From Phoronis australis (taxonomy: Eukaryota; Phoronida; Phoronidae), in assembly GCA_002633005.1 (NCBI GenBank), contig NMRA01000024.1, forward strand, positions 1,619,177-1,681,176: DNA of 62,000 nucleotides, written 5' to 3'. The position numbers and the translations under genes were made by a program. This document shows positions 20,895 to 32,187 of the stretch, piece by piece (within the stretch, counting starts at the first letter, position 1; each line of letters opens with the position of its first letter). The notes beneath the pieces are model-generated. The model searched no databases. It was not told the DNA's origin and was given only the letters and a program-made list of their open reading frames with translations.

Positions 20895-22110
20895 TTGCTA
20901 AGAAAAATAATGACTACCGATGTACAGGTAAAAGTTCCCTTACAAAAGATTTATGTGAATAATAATGTTCATAGGTGTATTGGGAAAAATGTTCACGCAG
21001 AACAGGTTGACATGAGAAATAACGTTTTACCCGTATATTGGAGGAATATGCATTCATACAGTAGGCTGGTATGCAAAATGGTTATTCTTGCATTGGATGA
21101 AAATGTTTACATACAATGGATTTTATCCTAAATATTTTCATTCTTATATTGGACAAGCATGCCCACACAGAACCTGCTGAGTTGAAAAATAAATTTACAG
21201 TAAAAATTGGACAAGGACATAAAACAGTTTAATATTGAAATTTTCCCATGTTTTGTGTAGACAGTACATGTGCTGAGCCATGCGTGGTTTGTGTTTTGTA
21301 AAAATGTTATTCACTGGCTGATGGTTAGCTAATGGGGGGCGGCTATGATGTAGTGGTTATGTACGTCCCGGTTCACTAAACCTTCTTTTTGCGACTACTC
21401 ATATATCGGGGGAGGTTCCATTCTTTCGCCGCACATGTACGGCGCACCATAGGGTTTTGTAAATTTGGTATTCACTGGTTGATGGTTAGCTAATGGGGGC
21501 GCGTCTATATAGTAGTGGTTATGTATGTCCCAGTTCACTAATCATTCTTTTTGGGACAATTCTGTTGAGTACAGTTCACGTAGAACAGATTGATATGAAG
21601 AATAACGTTTTAATGTTTTGTTGGAGGAGCATGCATTCATAAAATTGATTGATATGCAAATTGTTTATTGATGTACTGAATTAAAATGCTAAATCCCAAC
21701 AGATTAAGTACTGTAAGTGCTAACTATTTTTTTACTTACTGTTATATTTGAAAAACTCACCCAAAACAGAACTTGTTGGTATGTAGAATAACATTTTACT
21801 GTTTTATAGGACGATTATGCATTCATTAAGCAGGCTGATAAGTGAAATGTCTATATTGTTAATTTTACATTGGACAAACATGTCCGCATAGAAAAAGGAG
21901 TTAAAATGGATTGATATTGCAATTTTCCCGCGTTTGTGTAAGGTTAGCGAGAAATATTTGCAATGTTGTATAGGCAGTACATGTGTTCAGCCATGTGTGG
22001 CTTGTGTTTTGTAAATTTGTTATTCAGTGGTTGGTGGTTAGCTAATAGCCTGGTCTATAAAGTAGAGATTACATACGTTTCGCTTCTCTAATCAAGTTCA
22101 ATGTGCGGCA
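20895..22110 (+). repeat. Degenerate repeats with possible tRNA-like SINE heads
   Basis: Two interleaved units recur. Unit one (ATGAGAAATAACGTTTTA...GCATTCAT) occurs near 21010, 21597 and 21782. Unit two (GATGGTTAGCTAATGGGGG...TAGTGGTTATGTACGTCCCG) occurs near 21318, 21480 and 22032. Unit two contains TGTAGTGGTTATGTACGTC and GGTTCACTAAACC, which resemble tRNA A and B boxes at shortened spacing, so a tRNA-derived SINE is possible. No coding potential is evident. Confidence 0.5.
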
Positions 22111-22127
22111 ACTCATACATGTAGATC

Positions 22128-22215
22128 AGAGGCGGNGGGGGGGGGGGGGGGGGGCTATATCCCCCACTGACACTTTTCAGTGTTGCACCGCCCATGGTCT
22201 ATGGGCGGTGCCCAC
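22128..22215. repeat. G-run and GC hairpin, related to 49891-49961
   Basis: A G run (interrupted by N at 22136) leads into GGGGCTATATCCCCCACTGA, then TTTTCAGTG.TGCACCGCCCAT and a perfect inverted arm ATGGGCGGTGC at 22201-22211. The order and wording match the element at 49891-49961. Confidence 0.7.
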
Positions 22216-23419
22216 GAGAGAAATAAATCATAAATTGTTGGACGTCGAGCGGGTCATGCGTTTGTTGGATGACACATTCTGAAACCGTTGTGAGAACTTG
22301 ACTCGGACAAATGTTTTGGAAGACTTCCTAGAGCTGTTTAATTTCGATGTTAAGAAGGATAGGGAGAATGGTGCAGATACGTGTTTTTGACTTTTTATAT
22401 TGAATAGGCCTTCTAGAAAGGACAACCACTCATTGTCAAGCTGTAAATGAAAAGGCCTTTGTTCGAATGTTCCTGAACAACTGAACGTCTTTCACTATAT
22501 TCTGCATTTACCGCCACCTAGGGGACACGCAGGGAACCACCGATAGCGTTACTGACTACTGAAGGAGGCACAGAACAGTTCTCACAGGGGTTTGCCTGTC
22601 AGAACACACGTCAATGCACTCTTCACCCTTTCTCAAAAACTACATGCAAATAAGGAAATGTTTTGAGTCATTTCACATCACAAGCCCTACAGATGAGCAC
22701 AGAAACTTTATTCTCTCTTGTATTTTTGACCCATTCACTTCCAGTGGAAACTAAGCTGAACTAAGAAAAATGAGGACAAAAAAATGCAAAATCGGCACTT
22801 TTCACCCCAAAATCACCACTTTCCTGCCGATGCTCGACTAAAGCCAACATTAGATTCCGAAAGCAAATTTCCTACCGATTCCAAAAATATGATCCAAAAG
22901 TACTGTCAACCAACTAGTTTTTTTGCAAATCTGGCTTGTTTGAGGGCTACCTGAAATCGCGGCCAATTTCTCAGTTGCTACACAGCAATGCACAACTGCA
23001 ACAGGGGGCCACCATCTTGAAGAAGAGTGCAGCTACAGCCAAGAAACTGGCCTTTTTTCATTCCTAGCATGTTCACAAATACAAAAAAAAACATTCACTT
23101 GTCCTACACACTATACCTAACTAAAAAATGCCCCCAAGCCTGGTCTAGCCCTAGATTTTAACATTTTGGCCGTGCAAATTGACCGCGGCCACAACCTAAC
23201 AGTGCCACCTGAACGGGACGTTTCCAAGGGTTACTCTCTGACGTCATGGTGAGAATATGGCGGCCAACAAGGAAATAAGTATTCAGTCAGATAGTAGCAT
23301 AAATTGAGGGTAAGAAAACATGATGGGGAACAGATTCTTGCATTTTTGGAATAAGGACTACGAGGGGAATCTAACGAGGTCAAAATCATGCGAGTTTGTC
23401 AAACTCAAAGTGTTGCTCG
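22216..23419. other. No recognisable gene
   Basis: AT-rich sequence with a CACCTAGGGGACACGCAG block near 22512 (a reverse CTCF-like motif). No ORF of note. Confidence 0.35.
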
Positions 23420-23597
23420 TGTTGTGTGCCGCCCTGTCGTTAGTCTGTAGACAAGTCATAGAACTATACGACAGCTTGCTTACCTCACTGGATATACTAT
23501 AGTATATAGTCTCTAAAGTCTACTGAAGCACTGATGAAGGTTGGAAATGCGATATACGTCTTGTCTCTCTCGAGTAGTAACTGAACATATTTACACA
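23420..23597 (-). repeat. LTR-like direct repeat, 3' copy relative to gag
   Basis: About 160 bases nearly identical to 32188-32335 in the same orientation, including CATAGAACTATA.GACAGCTT and GGAAATGCGATATACGTCTT. On the minus strand it would run TGTGTAAATATG to ACACAACA, with TG...CA ends. Compared with the distal copy it lacks roughly 85 bases after CTCTCTCGAGT. Confidence 0.7.
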
Positions 23598-23835
23598 CTA
23601 CCTAACTATATTCCTGTAAGCTGTATGTATTGTATTCCCACTCAATACGCACACAAAACGGAGTCTTAGCTTTTGCTCCACCTTTCTTCTCATACACACG
23701 TCCACATTCACCATATACTTTCCCTCCATCCTTTTCCACATTTTCCCCTTAAACAGTACACACCATGGATTTTTGCACATTTTGAATTACCGGTGGCTAC
23801 AGACTAAATGTATGACGTAAAATTTAGCTAAACCC

Positions 23836-24756
23836 TAGGCAATGACCATCGCCTCTGTTGGCCCGAAGCAGAGGCGATTTAGAGGCTATAGGCGCTCTGT
23901 ACGCCGGAAGCTTTTCGACGAATTATGCCTCGCACCGACTAAACCATCAAAGTCACGTTGTTATAAATACCTTTTGCTCATAGAGGAACACCTTTGGAGG
24001 TTGTCGATGTGTTTAAGTCCTTCCAACTCGAACAAATACTCCCGTTATGAAACTTTTTCTTCGATCAGTCCCTATTTCAGTTCCCAAAATCGTGAACTCA
24101 AAATTTTTGTACTGCGCACGCTCCAACTTTTACCGCGCTCGCTAGGTGATGTGACTTCATAACCTCAATAATTTTTAAATAGGCCAAAGGTGAGCCATTG
24201 CGGTCTTGTCAGTCAAATGTTCGTTTCCAAAATGCCACCACTTATACTTGTCTTTAATTGGCGTTACTTGAAACTGTTTGTATTTCAATGAATTATTGTT
24301 TGTATTTGATAAAAATAAATGCTGTTGATATGACATTTAAAAGTCTTTGTGCACATATTTGACATTTTAATGTTTAACAACACGGCAAATGCACGGCTGG
24401 TTCCCGGCAGCACGTACGCAAAGGGCGGGAACTTCAGCTTTCAAAGTTCGCCGGTAGGATCGCAACTTCTGACCTTCGGCCTGGTTAAAAAAATGAAAAT
24501 TTTGATTTCACGATTTTGGGAACTGAAATAGGGACTGCTCGAAGAAAAAGTTTCATAACGGGAGTATTTGTTCGAGTTGGAGGAACTTAAACACATCGAC
24601 AACCTCCTAAGGTGTTCCTCTATGCGCAAAAGGTATTTATAACAACGTGACTTTGATGGTTTAGTCGGTGCGAGGCATAATTCGCCGAAAAGCTTCCGGC
24701 GTACAGAGCGCCTATAGCCTCTGCTTCGGGCCAACAGAGGCGATGGTCATTGCCTA
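23836..24756. mobile_element. Mutator-like non-autonomous element with about 270 bp TIRs
   Basis: The ends TAGGCAATGACCATCGCC and its complement start inverted repeats of about 270 bases (23836-24105 and 24756-24493). The left arm has an extra 11 bases (GATTTAGAGGC type duplication) near 23875. Both ends are flanked by the exact 9-mer GCTAAACCC (23827-23835 and 24757-24765). Long TIRs plus a 9 bp duplication are the signature of Mutator-like (MULE) elements. The core between the arms, about 390 bases, holds no transposase. The similar peptide frames on the two strands (GYRRSVRRKLF...) are translations of the TIRs, not genes. A diverged arm recurs at 60280-60462. Confidence 0.85.
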
Positions 24757-24886
24757 GCTAAACCCATGTTTATTTTGTGTAATTAGCTTGAAATTTTGAT
24801 TTTTCTTTCAATTTTGCCAATTTTCACATTTCCCGCCATGTGACGTCGTGGGTTGAACACAAGAGATCAGTGACTAGCATTGAACC

Positions 24887-25138
24887 ATGGCGGAGAGCAG
24901 CGAATTTGAAAGCGACAACGATTATGAGCAAGAATTGAACGAATACTATGAAGAAACGTACGGGAATGGTGGCCAGGATGAGGAAATGGGGTTGCACGAA
25001 AGTGAGAACAAGTTTAATGAGGTTCCGGCTGCGTACTTTTCTACTTTGAGCTTTAAGAACTGGATCCTCCCGCGAGAGAAGCGGCCTCGGGCTCGGCGGC
25101 GAGTCAACCCAGTCATCCAACAGACGATCCTGAATTAA
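24887..25138 (+). CDS. Hypothetical acidic protein, 83 aa
   Basis: The ATG is in a strong Kozak context (AACCATGG) and is followed by an acidic N-terminal half (SSEFESDNDYEQELNEYYEE) and a basic end (PREKRPRARRRV), then TAA. The composition is protein-like and the frame intact. It lies just outside the Mutator-like element and next to a broken THAP domain on the other strand, so it may be a transposon-associated ORF or an exon. I do not recognise the family. Confidence 0.45.
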   Translation: MAESSEFESDNDYEQELNEYYEETYGNGGQDEEMGLHESENKFNEVPAAYFSTLSFKNWILPREKRPRARRRVNPVIQQTILN

Positions 25139-25139
25139 G

Positions 25140-25450
25140 AGCTGATGTTTCTGAATGATAAATGTTGTCCTTTATTGGACCAGGCCTCCATCGTAACGTC
25201 TCCTGTGACTGGAGTCAAAACACGAGTCCTCAAAGTGGGCAGAACACAGAGTGGCCCGGACCAAATCGCTTGGTCCACGATGACGTCCCACACTCTTGTT
25301 CGGCGCACGAACTTCGAAGCGATGCCACTTCTGCACAACTTTGGTGTCCTTCGGAACACCGAGACGTTCTCCGCCTGGCTGATGTTGCTGAAGCCTCCGG
25401 AAACACATCTTTTGATCCCTCTACGAACCTTCTCGACGCTTTTTCTTCAC
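25140..25450 (-). pseudogene. Broken THAP-type zinc finger domain
   Basis: The minus strand gives CVSGGFSNISQAENVSVF in one frame (from about 25408), then after a frameshift near 25350 VPKDTKVVQKWHRF and further on TLCSAHFEDSCFD in another. THAP domains run C-x2-4-C...PKD....KW...F...LCS.HF..; here the order is kept. The second Cys of the first pair reads Phe (GGFSN), and one frameshift breaks the domain. THAP fingers bind DNA in host regulators and in P-element and Kolobok-type transposases. It lies 850 bases from the TTAA element but outside its ends. Confidence 0.7.
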
Positions 25451-27109
25451 TCTATACACTTTGTCTCTGATCCGAACAGTATATGGCGAACGACTTGGGT
25501 TCAACCCATGACGTTGAACATAATTATGCTTTTTTCAATTTTTGCGTGTTTCTTTATGAGTTGTGCACTAAAGGCATTGATATCAAGTAAGATATAATAA
25601 TAAAATTTATTTTGAGGTACTAGAGTCATGTTGTGTACACTTTAATGAAACAAGGATGTTAAATTATTCCGTGAGTACTCACCCTCATAACTCTCATCAG
25701 GCACTGATGTGGTGACTCCCATGGTTGTATCAACGTGTCTTCTAGTTGGGAAAGGAGATTAACCCCCGACGAGATGGGACTGACGCCTAACTCGCCACCG
25801 ACGCCCCTTTCGACGCGGGCTTCCCGCTTGCAGTGGCATTCCCTTGGGAAAGGGTATTGACCCCCGGCAAGTTCGATACCGACGCTCCCTTCGACGCCGG
25901 CTTCCCACGTACCACGTCAGCTCCTCCGTCACTTGAAGACACTGTATCCATCAGCCGCTCAACCAGGAACTTTCCAGGCACTCAAATGGTAAACATTTCC
26001 CTGCTGGCCATCTTCTTCCTGCGACCTTGATCATCTGAGACCTGGTTAAATCGTGCAGATACCACACCCAATTTCATGACTGCACAAGGTCCTTGATTCC
26101 GGTTGGTTTCATGCCCTCATTGCACTATCACCATCCACTTGAATGAAAATGTCCGAGGTCTCAGCATTGTACCAACCAAACCTTTAAAAAACATTAACAG
26201 TAATCATTACACAGTATTTCGATTGTGTTTTATCCAATTCTTCCATTCCTTAAAACATTCTCAAAAATCTACTCCTCATGCACCAAATTGTGTAAACAGT
26301 TAAGAGTGACTCCATATAAAAACCAACAGGTAGAGTCTATACCCAAAATCACCGATTTTTTTGAAACTTAGCACATGACTTTGGTTTGTTGAGATATAGA
26401 AAAACCTCACTTTTTAAGAATTTTCAATCATCATTTTTCTTTTTATGACCTGTACCTCCATTTTGCAACAAAATTGGGCGTCGAAGTAGGCATGTTTGAA
26501 TGCATTTTACTAGCATGTGTGGTAAGGTCAAAACAAATGAATAATACGAATTGAAAGGGCAGTGGCTGAATAATTTAATGGCATAACTTTCAAAATCCAT
26601 TTTTAAATTTGTATGCTTTGAATTCGTGAGGCAAAAAGGGCTATTTTTCAGTTTTTCACTGAAGCCATTTTCGGCCAAATTTGGCACTCTGTAGCAGCCA
26701 TAACGCACCTTTCCTGAAATTGACTTCATAATAATTTGCTTAGTCATTCCTAACCTGTTCATTATCTAAAATAAAAATCTTGCCTCTAATGTAGTTTTTG
26801 CGTACGAAACGTTACACGAACTGCACTTCGTCCTTTTGCGTGTTCTCAGTTGCCTCTGCTGCCAGTAGGGGGCTCTTGGAACATACAGTTAGCTTGCGAA
26901 ACACGACATAAAAACCTTGTATTTTGGAGAAAAGGCAGACAGCATTATTAATTACCATTAAATGAAAACGGCATTGATGATTATTGCTTATTACAAAAAA
27001 TATGTAACGTAAATCAACTGGCATGCGTGGTTCTAAATGATAGATGGCGCTGCTTTTGTTTACGTAGAGACTGAAGACGCATCTAGAATAAGAGCAGTAA
27101 CACAAGGAC

Positions 27110-27220
27110 CTTGCTATAATTCAAGACTTCGCGAGATATTGCCCTGTATTTTAAATAAGAACACGTGGTTTTGGATAAATTTTAGAGAGGTTCTAGTGTT
27201 ACTGAAGTCACACCTGCCTT
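27110..27220. repeat. Dispersed repeat pair with 35276-35400
   Basis: AGACTTCGCGAGATATTGCC and AATAAGAACACGTGGTTTTG recur in the same order at 35290-35350. Each is followed by TTTTAG.(G)AGGT.CTAG. Unclassified. Confidence 0.55.
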
Positions 27221-28218
27221 GTTGTCTATCTGCCTTGTTTGTGCCACAGGCAAAGGAAAGCGCCCAAGGTGGATATGCCTCCCTAGTGTTCAGTGCAAAA
27301 AATCCTTCAACTTGTCGATAGTCATTGTAACTTTGGGTTCATATTGTAATGTCCCTGCCGTTTGTTACAAATTTTTGTCGCCACCAGTCGCCAGAAACCT
27401 GATGTTCCCCCCACACAACGGGCACCCTAACGCTGAATATTTCTGCCAGTGTGATCATCAGTTGTATAAAAAGGTACACATTCACAGTCAATAGAAAATA
27501 ATTCACGAGAGACAATTTTATTAATGACTCGTTCATGACAGACATGAAGTAAACAGAAGTAACGGTTTCGACTTCATATATCACACATCTTTGACTGGTA
27601 TGCTACAAAACTAGACTAAACGTTGAGCTCATTTACCACTTCATTCAGTAAATCTGACTACATAACAACATCTTCAGCAGAAATTGCATCGTCATAAACA
27701 TTGCTGCAGACAACCTCCAAAAATCCACTAATCTGCGATTCACTTAATATCACAGGTAAACACGTTACCAGTAGGTTCTCGCAATGTTTTCTCCATTTTG
27801 GCACTTCCGAGGGTGAACGTTTTTACCTGACTTATCTCCTTCATCGAATATGTTCGTCAGAAAGTTCTTAACCTTTGCTGAAAATTTTGTTGACCTTTTA
27901 CCTTTTTTCAATGCCTAACCTATTGCTTCAGCATTCGTCTCATCCAAATAGTACTCTGAGGCTGTCTCAAATGACGCTCCGGTTCTTGCATCTGAAAGCA
28001 TTTCTGACCACTGTCGTGCGATGTGGTGATACGTGGTTTCCCTCTGTAAATGTTCAGTGTGGTTACCCACATCCAAATGCTTACCTAGTTCTGCGTCTGT
28101 AGCAAAAAATTTCGAGTAACCTTGCTGGGTACAAGGGAACTTTTGTTGAGGCTCTTCACTAGATACAATGCCAACCTTAACTCTTGGTGTTGAAAATCCG
28201 CCATGTCTCAGAGAGATG

Positions 28219-28770
28219 TTAGTGTATTTTAAAGAAATAGGTTTCCCATTTTCTCAGTACTTGTAAGAACTTAGAGTCACCTACATGGAATGATTTCCAC
28301 ACGCGAATGCCTTGGGTGGAATAGTAGGAATTTGGGAATGTGCTTATACCAGGAACTGAGTATTTTGAAAAAGACTTTGTTGCATTGACTGAACATGCAT
28401 ACACATAACATCCCTTCACACGGCCACTGGAAAGTAATGCTTCTTTCAAATCCAGAAAGTTTATGATATTGTTACCTTCAGCTACAAAGTACTTTGCATG
28501 TTGTTTGAGTGGACCGATCTTGCGATCACAGAGATCCTTCCCATTCTGACTTTCACTAAAGTCATATCTCGAAACAGAAATGCCGATAGAATTTGACAAG
28601 GCTGCTACGTTCAGGAGGAGAGGAGCAGAGTGGTAACATCCAGCATTACCTGACTCTTCCATGACTGGTCCTGTTCAGTCAGAAATTCACCGACTCTGGG
28701 TAGTACGAGTCCGTACTCTGGCACAGGCCTTGCTTTGTGAGGTAGTTTCCTGTATCTCAAATGTTCAGTG
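28219..28770 (-). pseudogene. Transposase-like protein remnant
   Basis: Two open pieces adjoin on the minus strand: VKDTTEHLRYRKLPHKARPV to FLTEQDQSWKS (about 28770-28670), and in another frame EESGNAGCYHSAPLLLNVAA continuing SRYDFSESQNGKDLCDRKIG and a Lys-rich segment. From memory, ESGNAG followed by YDFSE.Q.GKD.CDRK occurs in transposon-encoded proteins of many invertebrates; the Asp of YDFSE could be catalytic in an RNase H-like fold. One frameshift near 28665 separates the pieces. Its position inside the TTAA-flanked element suggests it is that element's transposase. Family name not certain. Confidence 0.6.
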
Positions 28771-29959
28771 GTGTCTTTGACATAACTCACTAAAGCACAA
28801 AGCTTTTGTGATCAGATTTTTTGCAGAATAAACTCTAAAGGAACATGAAGGCCCATCGACATCGTAGGACATTTTGTCTTTTTAAAATGCACTTGCTTCC
28901 GTCTTTCAAAACCAGTCATTACAAATATCAATTCTTACTCGTTTAATCTTAAAAGCATTTATTTCCATTTAAAATTTCTACAGAGTTCTTAAATTAACCT
29001 GATAATATAAAAGAAATGAAAGAATACAAGACGGTTATACATACAATTTTTATATATCCTCAAGCTTAGCCTCAACTGACTCCCTCAGTGGGCAAAGGTC
29101 ATCGGGTTCAGTTTTGATACTAGCCGCGTAATAAACCCGGAAAACATTTTGTTTTCATTTGAAAGAGTTTAGACTTGGTTTCTATAACTATTTAAAGCAG
29201 ACTTCTTGCCTAAAAGTTTGTTCAAATGGTCTGTAAACTCTGCTCGTCATTTCCAAATTATGAAAATAGACAGTTTTGCAAGACAATTTTTACTAAGGTG
29301 CAAAGTTGAGGCAAGTTTTTTTTTGCTTAGTCATCAAGACTAACTCTTTAACTGTATGTTCAAAACGTCACATAAGGCTACAAGGTGTTTTATGGCAGTA
29401 AGAAGGTCACAAAAATGGCCACTAAAATTAGCCCCAAAAAGTGGTATGTGGATTATCTCCCCTGTCTAGCAAAAAACTGTCAGATTTTAATAAATGGCAC
29501 AGAATTATGTACAATATACGTTGGTTATTTCAGCCACAAAAATATAGCTTTTGATCTATTTTGTATGTTACTCATTTTTGTTGCTGAAAACATGCGATTT
29601 TTGAGACGGCTAATATGCCCAATTGTGCCAAATTGTGTTATCATGCTCCAGTGGCGAAATTAGGGGTCATTGATTGCACAAAATTTGGCATTTGGGTTTA
29701 TGTTAGGATACCTACCCATGTACAAAAAATGAAGTTGTTTTAAATTTTGACGTATAGACTGATTTTTGAAAATCTACTGGTTTTTATATGGACTGTCTCT
29801 TAATAAAACCCGTTGCACCAACCCTTGTACGTACAAACCTTATGCAGAGAATTTAAGCAACATCTGAAGTATTTCCCTACTTACATTCACGTCCACTGAC
29901 ATACCCCAGTCATCACCATTGCATATGGAACCATCAACCGTTGCTTGAACATCACCGTA

Positions 29960-31507
29960 GTTCCTCGTCAATCCCTCTGGACGTTGACGTCGGTTGGTTC
30001 TGATGACCTATGTCTGCTGCAGGACAATGTGCTCTGAAGTGACCAACTTCATTGCACCGGAAACACTTTTTTCGCCTAAGTCTATTGGATTGCCGCCACT
30101 GCTACCAATTTTTCACGGTAACAGTTAAACGTAGGCCCCACCATATACCTGCTTGGATTTGCCGTTCTGCCTCGCGTTGGTCTCCCGAAGACACAACTCC
30201 TTCGCAGCTTTCTGTAGATTCTGAAGAGTGTTGCATCAGCCGTCTTTTCATCCGAGGACACTGCGCCACAAAATGACCCTCTTGGTTACAACGCAAACAT
30301 TTCCGCACTTGAGGCATATGACGACGAGAGTCATAGTCACGTCCCTGTCTGTTACTCTTTGTTGGACCTTGTCCCATAGGCCTTTAACCTGATTTCGCAC
30401 CAGGATGTCCACTAGTATCCCTAACTGATCTCTCCACAAGCTCTCCCAGCAGTTCATTTTGTTTGCTAACAACTTCAATCAATTCATCAAACTCACTCCC
30501 TGTATTTGGCTTTGTTGCACTGGGCATAGACACACTTTGAGATTTTTCTGGTAAAGCATAGCCCACTGTGACATTTGGCGTTCCCTCTGGTTGTGCTGGT
30601 GTTGACCCTGAAAATGCTGACACATGGCACACCGAATCCAGTGGCATGCGTAGTCTCACTTCCATTTTCTGCACCATCAAAGCTTTGCTTCCATTATGGT
30701 TCTAGGACTAGTCAGCAGCACAAATTCACCACATTCCTTATCTGAAGCTGCCATGCAGATTTGAGAAATGGCCTCTCTGTGTACCACTTCCATGTTGTAC
30801 ATCCCAAATGCATGTAGTTTAAGTAAATGCACTCTCATAGCCCACTCACCTACGGGTTCGTCAACCTCCTGCTTTGCCAAGTGTAAATTACAGCTAGCGA
30901 CTTCAGCACTTGTAATTTCATCATAGAATGCATCTAATAGGTCTAGGACCTCCCTCAAGGTTACTCTGTTGTCGACTTCCACCTGTTCTATCATAAACTC
31001 AAGTGGTTGGCCGTCCAGGCCCGTGATGAATAAATGCACCGCTTCATCACCATGAACGCGATGCACCTGCACCCATCTACAAAACAGCAACCTAAACATG
31101 TTAAACATGTGATAATTTCCGTAACCATTAAATCGAATATGCTTTAGCACCTGAAGCACATTAGGTAGTGCATACTCGCCCTCTGGTCTGCACTGATATG
31201 ACACGTTTGATTTCTGTCTTCCGGGAATCGCTTGCCTATTTGGGGTCTCACGAGGAACATCACCACTGTGGTATACCCGTTCGCCACCTGTTGGCTGTTC
31301 TCTATCGTGCACCGTGGTGGGAACCTCTTCTCCCTCGTCACCAGTTGTCATCGTCACCCTTGGACATTGACTCAAGTTTTCCTCCGTCTTGTACCCTGAA
31401 TCCTCCGTTACTGGGCTACAATCCCCTCCTTGAAGTCTTGATGTCGTCTCCTGCCTATCCTCATTAGACGTATTGGAGCGAAATGATCCCTCCTCATGGT
31501 CTCTCAT
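29960..31507 (-). pseudogene. Gag gene of an LTR retrotransposon, decayed
   Basis: The frame from ATG at 31507 gives an acidic, Ser/Thr-rich N-terminus and then a capsid-like helical region (about residues 120-270) with HLFITGLDGQPLEFM and LREVLDLLDAFYD, as in retrotransposon gag. A frameshift follows near 30680. The next frame stops at about 30384, then continues with a zinc knuckle CLRCNQEGHFVAQC (about 30295). After another stop near 30098 there is a second knuckle, CFRCNEVGHFRAHC (about 30060). CX2CX4HX4C knuckles bind the packaged RNA. At least one frameshift and two stops make it inactive. No protease, RT or integrase was found downstream, so pol has been lost or replaced by later insertions. 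Confidence 0.85.
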
Positions 31508-32187
31508 CTTTAGGGAGTGATGAATTGGTCCTCATCTTTTCCTTTGGATATACCTCTCCTCATCTTCTCTCCCCTCTCTTTCATCAAATGCAGTCATCCT
31601 AAAGCAATCCTTGACTACACAAAAATAACAATTAAGCAACATGTATATTTTATTTACCAACTCACTTGTCTTACCAATGAGACACAGTGAATTTCAGGCA
31701 CAAACACAGGCAGATTTACCATACTACAACCCTTGTTTCAACCAATTTTGCTACAAGACACACCTGAAAATCCAAAGTGCAAATAAATTCCAGCAGCTGT
31801 AAACAAGTGCACCCCTGAAACACACCTAGAAATATTAACAAGTCCGTTAATTATTTCACGACGTTCCACCACCTTTAATAATCCAATCAAAATGGCCGCC
31901 CTACTCGGTGCTATTCCGAATCAGAGGTTTGCTACTCACAGACGTAATTCCCTAAGTTATCTCAAAATACGCTTATCTCCACGTATTTTTCAAACTAGCC
32001 TTTCTAAACTCTATTTACCCTGTCTCAGGAATTGAACCTGACAACCAAAACTACATAGTTAGAAAGAAAACTGAATTCAAAAATTCGAAAATCCAATATG
32101 GCTGCCAACCCGCGTGGTTATTTGTCCGACACCGGGTTCCCAAATTTGAGTACTCTTTTGAGAATACTAACACCGCTGTCACCAAAA

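Larger units (their letters stand above)
26304..29799 (-). mobile_element. TTAA-flanked 3.5 kb DNA transposon (Kolobok- or piggyBac-like)
   Basis: The terminal inverted repeats GAGTGACTCCATATAAAAAC and GAGACAGTCCATATAAAAAC (right end, reverse complement) differ at three bases. TTAA abuts both ends (26300-26303 and 29800-29803). TTAA duplications are made by Kolobok and piggyBac elements; the ends are not the CCC-type of piggyBac. Inside, on the minus strand, lies a transposase-like remnant (28219-28770). The interior also holds the degenerate repeat shared with 35276-35400. Confidence 0.7.

Noticed and set aside
21343-21386. tRNA gene
   Set aside because: A and B box-like sequences are too close together and no cloverleaf can be drawn; kept only as a possible SINE head.
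23842-24734. Two similar proteins (GYRRSVRRKLF...) on opposite strands as a gene pair
   Set aside because: They are the two arms of the Mutator-like element's inverted repeat; a third diverged copy at 60.3 kb confirms a repeat, not a gene family.
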